Source of the DNA: Phytobacter ursingii
GTDB taxonomy: Bacteria; Pseudomonadota; Gammaproteobacteria; Enterobacterales; Enterobacteriaceae
NCBI GenBank assembly: GCA_901456055.1
Contig: CABDWT010000018.1
Location: 310,001-374,000 of the forward strand
DNA length: 64,000 nt
Direction: 5' to 3'
Shown piece by piece: positions 16,489-25,256 of this stretch (within the stretch, counting starts at the first letter, position 1; each line of letters begins with the position of its first letter). The position numbers were made by a program, and so were the translations under genes. The notes under the pieces are model-generated. The model made no database searches. It was not told the origin of the DNA and saw only the letters and a program-made list of their open reading frames with translations.

Positions 16489-17721
16489 TTACGTCCCGCT
16501 TTCCAGCCGCTGGCGCTTACGCAAATTGGGGAACCATTTCATCCACAGCGCCACCACCACCAGCGTGCCGATACCGCCGATAGCCGCGGCAGGCACGGCA
16601 CCCAGCCAGGCGGCAAGCATTCCGGACTCGAACTCACCCAGTTGATTTGAGGTGTTGATAAAAATCGAGTTGACCGCGTTCACACGGCCGCGCATCTCAT
16701 CCGGCGTGTCGAGTTGTACCAGCGAACCGCGAATGACCATGCTGACCATATCACAGCCGCCCAGCGCAAAAAGCGCCAACAGCGACAGCCACATCCAGCT
16801 CGACAGCGCAAAGACCAGCGTAGCGACACCGAACCCCGCCACACTCATAAACATGATCATCCCGACATTGCGCTTAAGCGCACGATGGCTTAACCAGAAG
16901 CCCATCAGCAACGCCCCCACGGCAGGCGCACTGCGTAGCACGCCCAGCCCTATTGGCCCCGTGTGCAGCACATCGTGAGCAAAAATCGGCAGTAGCGCCG
17001 TCGCCCCGCCCAGCAGGACGGCGAAGAGATCGAGGGAGATAACCCCTAAGACATCCGGACGCTTGCGAATAAAATCGACGCCGGCAAACAGTGATGAAAG
17101 CGTCGGCGGCGTGCGCGGCGGCAACGCCTGTTCATAGCGCAACGTCAGCACCAGTATCAGAGAAAGCAGATACAGCCCCGCCGTCACCGCATAAACCACC
17201 TCCGCCCCCGCCGCATACAGGAAGCCGCCCAGCGCAGGCCCGACAATTTGCGCCGCCTGGCCGGATACCGCGTTGGCGGCGGTGGCACGTGGCAAAATCG
17301 ACGTGGGGACCAGCGCGGGCAACATCGAAATCATCGCCGGGGATTCAAGTGTTTTCGCCGAAGAGATAATAAAGATCAGCGACAGGATCACGCCCACGCT
17401 GGCATCCCCCTTCCAGGTCAGCCAGGCCAACAGGGCAATCGCTGCCCACTCCAGCACCTGACCAAACATCACCACCCGACGGCGATCAAACTGGTCGGCG
17501 ATATGTCCGGCGGGCAGTGCGAGAATAACGGAAGGGAAAAACTGCACCAGGCCTATCATGCCAAGCCAGAATGCACTGTGGGTTTGCGAGTAGATTTGCC
17601 AGCCAACGATGATAGAGAGCATTTGAAAGCCGAAGCTTGAGCTGGTGCGCGCCAGCCAGAAAGAGACAAAGGAGCGATGTTGCAATAAACGGCCATCGTT
17701 ACCGGACAACAGTGGTGCCAT
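16489..17721 (-). CDS. MFS exporter of the EntS-like (MFS_3) group
   Basis: 410-aa membrane protein with about twelve hydrophobic segments. It has the MFS_3 layout seen in the enterobactin exporter EntS: FWLARTSSSFGFQML, GHIADQFDRRRVVM (loop 2-3 motif), an AANAVSGQAAQIVGPALGG segment, and DEMRGRVNAVNS before the last segments. AGGA lies 6 bp before the ATG. No siderophore genes are adjacent, so its substrate is unknown. Confidence 0.82.
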   Translation of the reverse strand: MAPLLSGNDGRLLQHRSFVSFWLARTSSSFGFQMLSIIVGWQIYSQTHSAFWLGMIGLVQFFPSVILALPAGHIADQFDRRRVVMFGQVLEWAAIALLAWLTWKGDASVGVILSLIFIISSAKTLESPAMISMLPALVPTSILPRATAANAVSGQAAQIVGPALGGFLYAAGAEVVYAVTAGLYLLSLILVLTLRYEQALPPRTPPTLSSLFAGVDFIRKRPDVLGVISLDLFAVLLGGATALLPIFAHDVLHTGPIGLGVLRSAPAVGALLMGFWLSHRALKRNVGMIMFMSVAGFGVATLVFALSSWMWLSLLALFALGGCDMVSMVIRGSLVQLDTPDEMRGRVNAVNSIFINTSNQLGEFESGMLAAWLGAVPAAAIGGIGTLVVVALWMKWFPNLRKRQRLESGT

Positions 17722-18239
17722 AGAAAATCCTATAAAAGTGGTAAGCCGTCAGACAGGAAGCTTGCCCGGCGGGGATCCTGGTTCTTGTTCAGTGAATGCT
17801 GTCGCGCCTGGGGTACGCATAGATTATTCAGTACATGTCAGTCAGATGGACCAGGTTCCGTTCGCTGACAGGTTGAACAGCGTTGTTGTCTTTTTATCAT
17901 CGCGATCCTGTGGTTGCCAAATAACCCGGGCCTCACAGCGATGGGGTTGAGTCCCCGCTGAAATCGGTGAGGCGAAGACCAGATGGCAAGGTCAGGCCGC
18001 CAGGGATGGCGGACTGAGGTTTGTCGAGACAAGACAAAATCGTCCGCAGCCAGAAGGTCAGGAGGCGAACACAGTGCGAAGCACCGATTTCCCTGCGGGG
18101 CCGCCGGGATTGTTAAGGGGGCCGCGGTGGCCCCCTTAACACGTTCACGTGCCTGGGCCTTTCAGGGAATTCAGGTGCGTTAGTGAACGGAACCCTCCTT
18201 CCTCACTCGCACAGTGAAAGACAGCGTCCCCCACTCACA
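17722..18239. other. 518-bp structured non-coding stretch
   Basis: No convincing gene in either strand. The right part carries two adjacent strong stems: GTTAAGGGGGCC/GGCCCCCTTAAC (18112-18140, 12 bp, loop GCGGT) and CGTTCAC...GTGAACG (18143-18189). The interval is GC-rich with several smaller self-complementary runs. Short frames exist (for example 17983-18183 +) but have no Shine-Dalgarno or protein-like composition. It may be the untranslated tail of the emr-type operon, a structured RNA, or a decayed repeat. Confidence 0.5.
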
Positions 18240-19778
18240 TTAATGCCCCGCCGCAGGCGGAGCACCCGGCGCACCGGCGCGAATAAAGGGCGGTTTCGCA
18301 AACCAGATAATCACCACCAGCGCCATAAACCCCCACCCCAACAACCAGAAATAATCGATGGTCGACATCATATAGGCTTGCTGTTCGATGGTTTTATCCA
18401 CCGCGGCCAGATGCTGCTGCGTGATGCCCCCCATCCTGTTGAGATAATCCATAGCGGGTGGGTGATAAACAGAGACACTCTCCGTCAGATTCGCATGGTG
18501 AAACACTTCGCGCCGCGACCACAGCCAGGTAGTCAGTGACGAAGCAAAAGAGCCCCCCAGCACGCGGAAGAAGGTCGCCAGACCGGAGCCTTCCGCCACT
18601 TCATTACCGTGCAGATTCGACAACACGATGGTGGTGATCGGCATAAAGAACAGCGCCACACCGATACCCATAAACATCTGCACTTCGGCAATAGTGCGAA
18701 AATCAACGCTGGTGTTGAACTGCGCCCGCAGCAGGCACGACACCCCCATGGTCAGGAACGACAGCGACGCCAGAATACGCAGATCGACCCGGTTGGCATA
18801 ACGCCCTACGATAGGGGTGAGCAACAGCGGCAGGAAGCCCATCGGGGCCGCTGCCAGCCCCGCCCAGATCGCGGTATACCCCATCTGCGTTTGCAGCCAC
18901 TGTGGCAGAATAATATTGATGGCAAAGAACGCCGCATAGCCGAGCATCAACGCGGTGGTGCCGATGGCGAAGTTGCGATCGGCAAACAGCCGCAGATTCA
19001 CAATCGGGTGGCGCTCACCCAGCTCCCAAATCACAAAGGAGACCAGCGCGATAGCGGATATCACCGACATCACAATGATCTCTGTCGACGAGAACCAGTC
19101 GAGATCATTGCCTTTATCCAGCACCACCTGCAGCAGGCCGACGCCGAGCACCAGCAGCATAATACCGATGTAATCAATGGGCGCGTGCGTGGTGGTCTCT
19201 TCTCGTTCACGCAGTTGCGTCCATACAACGATGGCCGCAAAAATACCGATCGGCACGTTGATATAGAAAATCCACGGCCAGGAGTAGTTATCGGTGATCC
19301 AGCCGCCGGTAATCGGCCCGACGATAGGTGCCACCACCGTCACCATCGATAACAGCGCCAGGGCCATACTGCGTTTGGTGGTCGGGAAAATAACCAACAG
19401 CAGCGTTTGACACATCGGAAACATGGGCCCGGCGAAAAACCCCTGCAGAGCGCGGAAGATAATCAGCTCGGTCATGCTGTGGGCAAAGCCGCACAGGAAC
19501 GAGGTCAGGGTAAATAATGTGACCGAACCGACAAACAGCTTCAGTTGCCCAAAACGCCGGGTAAACCACCCGGTCAGCGGCAGCGCGATAGCATTGCAGA
19601 CCGCAAACGAGGTGATGACCCAGGTGCCCTGGTCCGAGCTCACGCCGAGGTTGCCGGCGATGGTCGGCAATGCCACGTTGGCGATGGTGGTATCGAGCAC
19701 CTGCATGAAGGTCGCCAGCGACAGCGCAATGGTGGCGAGCAGCAGGCTGGGTGGCGTAAACGCCGCCTTATCTTGCAT
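18240..19778 (-). CDS. EmrB-type multidrug efflux permease (MFS DHA2, 14 TM)
   Basis: 512-aa inner-membrane drug:H+ antiporter of the DHA2 family. It has the family opening MQVLDTTIANVALP, WVITSFAVCNAIALPLTGW, and motif C in segment 5, GPITGGWI. It works with the membrane-fusion protein encoded 10 bp upstream. The set differs from the chromosomal mprA-emrA-emrB operon, mainly because its regulator is a distinct MarR, so I treat it as a second EmrAB-like system. The substrate is not deducible. Confidence 0.88.
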   Translation of the reverse strand: MQDKAAFTPPSLLLATIALSLATFMQVLDTTIANVALPTIAGNLGVSSDQGTWVITSFAVCNAIALPLTGWFTRRFGQLKLFVGSVTLFTLTSFLCGFAHSMTELIIFRALQGFFAGPMFPMCQTLLLVIFPTTKRSMALALLSMVTVVAPIVGPITGGWITDNYSWPWIFYINVPIGIFAAIVVWTQLREREETTTHAPIDYIGIMLLVLGVGLLQVVLDKGNDLDWFSSTEIIVMSVISAIALVSFVIWELGERHPIVNLRLFADRNFAIGTTALMLGYAAFFAINIILPQWLQTQMGYTAIWAGLAAAPMGFLPLLLTPIVGRYANRVDLRILASLSFLTMGVSCLLRAQFNTSVDFRTIAEVQMFMGIGVALFFMPITTIVLSNLHGNEVAEGSGLATFFRVLGGSFASSLTTWLWSRREVFHHANLTESVSVYHPPAMDYLNRMGGITQQHLAAVDKTIEQQAYMMSTIDYFWLLGWGFMALVVIIWFAKPPFIRAGAPGAPPAAGH

Positions 19779-19788
19779 AACGCCCCTC

Positions 19789-20979
19789 TTAGCGGCTGTT
19801 TGCCGCTACGGCCTGACTGTTGTCATGAAGGATTTTTGCCACCATCTGATCGGCCTTATCCAGCGCGTTCTGGTACACATCGGTGGTAAAGCGTGGCGCA
19901 TCGACCGTTTTTTGCGGCAGCAGATGACCCTCGGTGTCGCGGATATCCACTTTAGCAAACATCGACAATCCGACCCGCAGGGGATGTTTCTCCATATCAT
20001 GCGGGTCAAGGGCAATACGTACCGGCAGACGCTGAACGATTTTGATCCAGTTACCGCTGGCGTTCTGTGCCGGCAGCAACGAGAACGCGCTACCAGTACC
20101 GATACCTAAGCTCTCAATGGTGCCCTGGTATTCCACTTTGTCGCCATAGAGGTCAGCGGTCAGAACCACCTTCTGCCCCAGACGCATGGTATTCATCTGA
20201 CTCTCTTTGAAGTTGGCATCCACCCACACCTGATCCAGCGGCACGATTGACATCAAGGTCGTGCCGGAATCAACGCGCATTCCCAGTTGGACCGCGCGTT
20301 TCGCCACAAAACCGCTTACCGGCGCCACAATGGTGCTGCGGGCATTATCCAGATAGCGCTGACGCAATGTCGCCACCGCACTTTTGATTTCCGGATGGCT
20401 ATCGATGACCGTGTCATCAACCATCGCCAGGTTGGTACTCAATGCCTGTTGCGCCGCCGCTAAATCGCTCTGGGCCGTGGCCACGGCATCGCGATAGTGC
20501 GACATATCTTCTGCCGCAATCGCCCCGGTAGCAAAAATCTTCTGTCGACGGGCGAAGTCATTCTGGGCGGTTTGCAGGGCCACTTTTTTCGCCGCGACCT
20601 GAGCGCGGTAATTGTCTGCAGTGCTATACAGACCACGGACCTGACGCACGGTGCTGGCCAGGTTGGCTTCCGCCTGTTGCAGGGCAATTTGCGTGTCACT
20701 GGGGTCGAGTAATACCAGCGGCTGGCCTTTGGCGACATAATCCCCTTCATCAACGGCGACCTGGGTGACCGTTCCGGCAATTTGCGGGGTCAGTGTCACG
20801 AGGTTGGCATTAACGTAGGCATCGTCAGTGGTTTCGTAATAACGGGCATACAGGAAATACCATGCCAGGCACCCTGCGGCAATAAGCACCAGGAGAACCA
20901 GCAGAATGGCGAAGTTGCGCTTACGTTTACTGGGCGCGCGTTCTGGTTGTGCAGATGACTGTGCAGATGAATTTTGCAT
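19789..20979 (-). CDS. EmrA-type membrane fusion (HlyD family) protein
   Basis: 396 aa. One N-terminal membrane anchor (about residues 24-45), then ETTDDAYVNANLVTLTPQIAG, the HlyD/EmrA biotinyl-lipoyl-like half, a helical hairpin rich in Ala/Gln (about 95-215) and the second half TIVAPVSGFVAKRAVQLGM. It bridges the inner-membrane pump to an outer-membrane channel such as TolC. It lies between the MarR and EmrB-like genes and is probably co-transcribed with both. Confidence 0.88.
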   Translation of the reverse strand: MQNSSAQSSAQPERAPSKRKRNFAILLVLLVLIAAGCLAWYFLYARYYETTDDAYVNANLVTLTPQIAGTVTQVAVDEGDYVAKGQPLVLLDPSDTQIALQQAEANLASTVRQVRGLYSTADNYRAQVAAKKVALQTAQNDFARRQKIFATGAIAAEDMSHYRDAVATAQSDLAAAQQALSTNLAMVDDTVIDSHPEIKSAVATLRQRYLDNARSTIVAPVSGFVAKRAVQLGMRVDSGTTLMSIVPLDQVWVDANFKESQMNTMRLGQKVVLTADLYGDKVEYQGTIESLGIGTGSAFSLLPAQNASGNWIKIVQRLPVRIALDPHDMEKHPLRVGLSMFAKVDIRDTEGHLLPQKTVDAPRFTTDVYQNALDKADQMVAKILHDNSQAVAANSR

Positions 20980-21006
20980 CTTTATCGTAACCTTATTCAG
21001 GACAGC

Positions 21007-21462
21007 TTAACGATGGGGCCTGGTGGCCTCGTCTGGCAGCATTTTGATTAACAGCTGTACCAGCAGGCGTGATTCTTCCGGGGTCAGACGTGCAGTGAGC
21101 GAACTCAAAATCGAGGCCAGCGCCTCATTCTGAAAACGATCACAGAGAGCCTGCCCTTTCTCGGTCAGCGCCAGGATGACCTGGCGTTTGTCTTCGGGGT
21201 TGGGGTTTCGCAGGATCAGATCCCGCTTCACCATCCGCTCGAGCATCCGGCTCATGGCTCCGGCATCCATCAGCAAATTTTTGCTGACTTCAAGCGGGCT
21301 ATTGAATCCTTTGTAAATACTGATCAGGACTTTAAATTGCGCAGCGGTAATATCGGTGTCAGCGAAATAGTGGCTGATAAGCTGATCTTTAAACTGGTTC
21401 GCCAGATGAATCAGCAAGCCAAGATGGAGTTTGGGATTAGGGGTATCTGCTACGTCTTTCAT
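21007..21462 (-). CDS. MarR-family repressor of the emrAB-like operon
   Basis: 151 aa with a winged-helix MarR core: ITAAQFKVLISIYKG, LLMDAGAMSRMLERMVKR as recognition helix region, and the wing NPEDKRQVILALTEKG. It is first gene of the operon, 27 bp before the membrane-fusion gene. It is not an orthologue of MprA as recalled. It probably represses its own operon and is released by pump substrates. Confidence 0.85.
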   Translation of the reverse strand: MKDVADTPNPKLHLGLLIHLANQFKDQLISHYFADTDITAAQFKVLISIYKGFNSPLEVSKNLLMDAGAMSRMLERMVKRDLILRNPNPEDKRQVILALTEKGQALCDRFQNEALASILSSLTARLTPEESRLLVQLLIKMLPDEATRPHR

Positions 21463-21491
21463 GTTATTTGCCTGGTCAATAATTACAAATG

Positions 21492-21520
21492 AAATTACTG
21501 ACGAGGCAAATGTTTGTCAA
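21492..21520 (-). promoter_or_regulatory. Sigma-70 promoter of the marR-emrAB-like operon
   Basis: Reading leftwards, TTGACA (21515-21520), a 17-bp spacer and TAATTT (21492-21497). The spacer carries CATTTGCCTCG, and related CATTTG sequence recurs just downstream, a possible MarR binding repeat. Confidence 0.5.
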
Positions 21521-21611
21521 TGTAGTGTCAGGAAAAGAGCACAAATCTATACATTCTTAATGGTGCGTTTCGCGCCGCTGCGCTTATAACCGGATACTGT
21601 TGCGCCGTTTT

Positions 21612-21645
21612 CGGCGGGTCGGCGGGTCGGCGGGTCGGCGGGTCG
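21612..21645. repeat. 8-bp tandem repeat, four copies of CGGCGGGT
   Basis: Four perfect head-to-tail copies plus CG. The unit is not a multiple of three, so copy-number change would shift frame. It sits inside the transporter remnant. Confidence 0.85.
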
Positions 21646-21988
21646 ATTTGCAGACGTTTCAGGGACACAATGACAGGCAAATATGAGACCCCACTAAGGA
21701 TACCCATCGCACCAACGTCAAGAATGGCGAGGTTAACCGCCGGGATGTAGCCGATGCACAGCGGCGTAACGATACAGGCAATGTTGCCAGAGGAGTTGAA
21801 CACTTCGACGGAGACGCCCGGGATCTCTTTCGGTGACGTATCGCTGAGAATGCACCAGCCGTTATTGCCGGAGCCTTTGGCAAAGAACGCAATGCTTATC
21901 ACCACGACCACGTCAGAGGCGACATCATTGGACAGAATAATGGCGTGACTGTTGTTTCCCGGCGGGGTACGAGCGCGCTCTTTGTAGG

Positions 21989-22022
21989 TAAATGTCCGCC
22001 GAGTGCCAGGAGCGGACATCAT
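21989..22022. repeat. Dispersed hairpin repeat, short copy 1
   Basis: ATGTCCGC (21992-21999) and GCGGACAT (22012-22019) flank CGAGTGCCAGGA. It shares the right-hand core GTGCCAG-N-AGCGGAC with the longer copies at 22.9 and 31.1 kb, with the left hairpin deleted. Confidence 0.6.
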
Positions 22023-22301
22023 AAATATTATTGCGCATTAATCACGCCAAAAATACAGACAAACTTTTAGAACCAAAACAGCAGTATAATATAGACTTAC
22101 ATTGACAATATGGTAAAATATTTAGTGGTTGATTAAAATCATTTCCGCCCCAACAACCGTTTAGTTGGAGTATATAATTCAACTTAAATTCGGACGAAAT
22201 AATTTCTGGCGTAATTTAGATGGTAAGGTGATTTTGATTAAAAGATATAAGGATATAAATAATTATTAGCGAATGAATAAACTAATTAAAACCTAAGCGG
22301 A

Positions 22302-22832
22302 ATGAAAAAAATAACTCACATGATTCTTATTATTCTGACATTAAGCTCTTGTGCTATCAAACAAAATAACCCAAGTGATATGAGGCCTGAATTGCAAAAT
22401 AAAATGGGGGTTATGTACGCAAAAGGGTTAGGTGTTGAGAGGGATTATCATAAAGCTTTTGATCTTTATATGAAATCAGCCACTCAAAATTATGCTCAAG
22501 CCCAAAATAATGTGGCATTTTGTTATGTTTCTGGGCAAGGGGTTAAAAAAGATTATTCAAAAGCTATGGAGTGGTATTTAAAAGCAGCACAACAAAACCA
22601 TGCTGAAGCTCAAAATAACATTGGCGTCATGTATGAAAAAGCAGAAGGTATACCACAAGATTATTCTAAGGCTATGGAGTGGTACCTTAAAGCCGCCAGT
22701 AACGGTAATGCCAATGCTAAAAAAAATATTGGAAATCTTTATTACTACGGAAAAGGAGTGCCACAAGATTATGCTAAAGCCATGAAGTGGTATCAAAGCA
22801 TTAACAACTCTGATATTTACTTACCAGAGTGA
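22302..22832 (+). CDS. Sel1-repeat lipoprotein
   Basis: 176 aa. The N-terminus MKKITHMILIILTLSSC is a lipoprotein signal with lipobox LSSC (Cys17). Three to four Sel1-like repeats follow (consensus A..NNIGVMYEKAEGIPQDYSKAMEWYLKAA), a solenoid used for protein-protein contacts. The gene and its 5' flank are markedly AT-rich compared with neighbours, indicating recent acquisition. It stands alone between a transporter remnant and a copy of the dispersed repeat. Partner and role are unknown. Confidence 0.8.
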   Translation: MKKITHMILIILTLSSCAIKQNNPSDMRPELQNKMGVMYAKGLGVERDYHKAFDLYMKSATQNYAQAQNNVAFCYVSGQGVKKDYSKAMEWYLKAAQQNHAEAQNNIGVMYEKAEGIPQDYSKAMEWYLKAASNGNANAKKNIGNLYYYGKGVPQDYAKAMKWYQSINNSDIYLPE

Positions 22833-22884
22833 TGCGCCCCAATCTGTACTTTGCAGAGGTGGATGTAGTTTCAGATATTGCGTT

Positions 22885-22955
22885 ATGTCCGCTCCTCGCT
22901 CACAGCTGACCTTCAGTCCCGTTAGCTTGTCCGCTGTGTGCCAGAAGCGGAAGTT
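22885..22955. repeat. Dispersed hairpin repeat, copy 2
   Basis: Left arm ATGTCCGCTCCTCGCTCACA and right arm GTGTGCCAGAAGCGGAAGTT about 30 bp apart. Same layout as the copy at 31.1 kb. It separates the Sel1 gene from the redox cluster. Confidence 0.65.
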
Positions 22956-23060
22956 TTAGAAGCCAGCTGTTTCCAATAACAGACGTATTATCGAACCGGA
23001 AACTCATGTTTTTTAATAACCTCTCTCCGGTTCAAAAGGCTACAAACCATTTTCACGGGG

Positions 23061-24155
23061 TTATTTCTGTTGTAACCAGCGCTGAACGCCCGTTAATGCT
23101 GAGTCAATTGCGCCTGCCAGATAGCCCGAGAATTGCGGCGACCATTCACTGGCGATACCTGTCATCTCGCCAGACCACTCTCCCCTGGCGGGAAGTTGCT
23201 CAGGCATTGCGTGCCCGACCTCCTGCAGGAGATCAAATTCCGTCGCAGTAAACGGATCGGCCGCCCAGTCTTTTATATACTCAGCTTCGGGTTCTGCCGC
23301 ATCCTGCCCAAATAAGCGTACGAGCTGCTCCCGGCAAAGGCTTTTGAGAACAGCTTCGCTGACTGTCCATCTTGATTTTGCCGGTACGCCAATAAAACCA
23401 AAAATCGCCGTTTTGCCCGAATATGGCTCGGATACGTCGTGGATCTCAACCATTGGCCCCACGCGGCTTCCTGCATTCCCTGAAAGCTGCCGCTCATGCA
23501 ATAAGTCTGTTTTATATACAGCGACATATTTTGCATGGGGAGCCATCCATGTCGGGATTTTCCGCCAGTTTGACAGCACCTGTTCCGGCATCGCCGGTAT
23601 GAAATCTATTTTAGCTGCCAGGGCAGGAGGCAAAGCGAGGAAGACATGCTCACCGGAAAACACGGCCTTTTTACTACCTTCAGACCGGGTATGGACCTGC
23701 ACTTCCTTGCCAGCCCGGGAAACCGCCACCACCTGATGGCCGGTATTAATCTTCTCAGCCGGGATCTGACTTTTAAGTGCCGCCGTCAGCGCCTGCATTC
23801 CTCCCTTCAGCCTGAAAGACGCCGGGGAGCTCTCCCATGCCGGGTAGCGTTCGGGGGGTGAATCCAGCTTGCGCTCGTAGAGCATGTCTCCCGGGCGGCC
23901 GTGCGCGATTACCGGAAGATTAAGCCGCTCGATCAGTTGCGCGAAGTCCGGTTGAATATCAGGCCAGAACCACGTTGCCCCCATATCTACATGGATGCCA
24001 GCGGAGGTACCCGCCAGTTCCAGGCCTGACAGTACGCGCCCGCCCGTTCTGTCACGAGCCTCAAGGATCACATATTCAACACCCGCTTTTTCAAGCAGCG
24101 TGGCGGCATAAAGGCCGCTTATGCCCGCACCAATGATAACAGCGTTCTGCTTCAT
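23061..24155 (-). CDS. Flavin monoamine-oxidase-like FAD oxidoreductase
   Basis: 364 aa from MKQNAV. The FAD Rossmann motif IIGAGISGLYAA starts at residue 7 and is followed by EARDRTGGRV, the GG doublet typical of amine oxidases, GGMQALTAAL and a C-terminal FAD-contact segment GYLAGAIDSALTG. The long open extension upstream is the antisense-frame overlap of the preceding gene, so ATG 24155 with GGAG upstream is chosen. It overlaps the stop of the cupin gene by four bases (ATGA), indicating translational coupling. The amine or other substrate is unknown. Confidence 0.82.
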   Translation of the reverse strand: MKQNAVIIGAGISGLYAATLLEKAGVEYVILEARDRTGGRVLSGLELAGTSAGIHVDMGATWFWPDIQPDFAQLIERLNLPVIAHGRPGDMLYERKLDSPPERYPAWESSPASFRLKGGMQALTAALKSQIPAEKINTGHQVVAVSRAGKEVQVHTRSEGSKKAVFSGEHVFLALPPALAAKIDFIPAMPEQVLSNWRKIPTWMAPHAKYVAVYKTDLLHERQLSGNAGSRVGPMVEIHDVSEPYSGKTAIFGFIGVPAKSRWTVSEAVLKSLCREQLVRLFGQDAAEPEAEYIKDWAADPFTATEFDLLQEVGHAMPEQLPARGEWSGEMTGIASEWSPQFSGYLAGAIDSALTGVQRWLQQK

Positions 24156-24835
24156 AATGTCGCTCCGGTCAGGGTTGTCGGGCTGAGATGTCCCGTTTTC
24201 AGATAAAAAAGTGCGCCAGAGGCGATGGCCATCAGAGCAGGCATATCTCCCGGCGGAAACCGCAGCCAGCTTCCTGCACCATAGCAACCTTCCGGCGCAT
24301 GGAGTTCCCCTTGTAGAAGAAGTATCTCTGCTCCGCCAACAAGCGGCGCACAAAAGATCCGCTCGCCCGGAGCAAGCCTCTGAAGCAGAACGGTTTCCAG
24401 GGGGCCGGAGAATAACGAGCAGATTTGTCTTTGCGGCTGCCCATACCAGTTAGCGGTATCCTGGGTGTTTATCCTGACCGGCTGGCGCTCACCGGCAGAC
24501 ATCTGGCGCAGCTTGACGAAAATAGTTGTGCCGTCGCGACTTGAGGGCTGGTGAGAAGAACCGTCCGGGCTGCGCAGGTACCAGCCGGCAGGGTGATCGA
24601 CACCGTTTTCAGTAAAAGTCCCCTCGAGCACCAGAATCTCTTCTCCGCCGGGATGGCTGTGTGCGGGAAATTCGGAACCGGGCACATACCTGACAAGGCT
24701 GGTTGCACGGGCTTGCTCGCGACCAATCCGGTCAAGCATCACGCGCTCAACGCCGGACTGAGGAGAAGGTACCCACTGATAATCATCCGGGTTGACGATA
24801 GCACGCTGCGAAAAATCAGAATTCAGTAACATCAT
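24152..24835 (-). CDS. ChrR-like double-cupin protein
   Basis: 227 aa with two cupin units. The first has the metal-site pattern AHSHPGGEEILVLEG (His, His, Glu) and continues GWYLRSPDGSSHQP, as in the cupin part of the anti-sigma factor ChrR. The second (about 140-227) lacks the His cluster. No zinc-binding anti-sigma domain is present at the N-terminus and no ECF sigma gene is adjacent, so an enzymatic or binding role is more likely than anti-sigma action. Coupled to the amine-oxidase-like gene. Confidence 0.8.
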   Translation of the reverse strand: MMLLNSDFSQRAIVNPDDYQWVPSPQSGVERVMLDRIGREQARATSLVRYVPGSEFPAHSHPGGEEILVLEGTFTENGVDHPAGWYLRSPDGSSHQPSSRDGTTIFVKLRQMSAGERQPVRINTQDTANWYGQPQRQICSLFSGPLETVLLQRLAPGERIFCAPLVGGAEILLLQGELHAPEGCYGAGSWLRFPPGDMPALMAIASGALFYLKTGHLSPTTLTGATL

Positions 24836-24846
24836 AGTCAGTGATT

Positions 24847-24869
24847 AGACGGCCCTGGAGGGGCCGTCT
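24847..24869 (-). other. Intercistronic hairpin between AhpD-like and cupin genes
   Basis: AGACGGCCC and GGGCCGTCT form a perfect 9-bp stem around five bases, 11 bp before the cupin start. No T-run follows on the coding strand; it may tune expression of the downstream pair. Confidence 0.5.
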
Positions 24870-24875
24870 GCAGGC

Positions 24876-25220
24876 CTATTTGTTCGGCAGATTATCGTAC
24901 ACATCCAGAGCTCGCGCGGTATATGTCAGCGCTGCGCCAGTGTTAAGGTTAATGGCAACTGCCAGCGCTTCGGCGATCTCTTCACGCGTGGCACCGTGCT
25001 TAACCGCAGCGTCCACGTGTACGGCCAGGCAACCATCACAGCGGGTGGTGACGGCCACGGCCAGTGCAATCAGTTCATGGGTTTTAGGATCGAGGTGCTT
25101 GTTTTCAGACGCCCCTTTATCCATCTGCTGAAAGCCTTTCATAAACTCTGGTTGCAGTTTGGCAAATTTGCCGATAGTGGCGAGCAGGCCACTGCGATAT
25201 TCATTCCAGTTCAAGAACAT
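24876..25220 (-). CDS. AhpD-like carboxymuconolactone decarboxylase family protein
   Basis: 114 aa. The core HELIALAVAVTTRCDGCLAV ends in the AhpD redox motif CDGC (Cys61, Cys64) with His68 after it, as in peroxidase-cycle AhpD proteins. Length and layout match small CMD-domain proteins annotated as alkylhydroperoxidases. It is second in a four-gene set read leftwards. Confidence 0.85.
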   Translation of the reverse strand: MFLNWNEYRSGLLATIGKFAKLQPEFMKGFQQMDKGASENKHLDPKTHELIALAVAVTTRCDGCLAVHVDAAVKHGATREEIAEALAVAINLNTGAALTYTARALDVYDNLPNK

Positions 25221-25256
25221 TGAAAACTCCGGTTATTTTTTGTCTCAGAAAAATCA

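Larger units (their letters stand above)
21528..22022 (-). pseudogene. C-terminal remnant of an MFS sugar-acid transporter (GudP/GarP-like)
   Basis: The middle of the frame, FFAKGSGNNGWCILSDTSPK followed by EIPGVSVEVFNSSGNIA, matches the late segments of glucarate/galactarate permeases (usual text SDTSPKEIAGLSGGLFNTFGNIASI). Nothing of the first ten segments is present, and the end runs into an 8-bp tandem repeat and unrelated residues. The upstream end falls in a short copy of the dispersed hairpin repeat. A decayed fragment left by a rearrangement. Confidence 0.7.

Noticed and set aside
18609-19352. 247-codon frame on the + strand
   Set aside because: Antisense of the EmrB-like gene; His/Gln/Arg-rich composition typical of a shadow frame.
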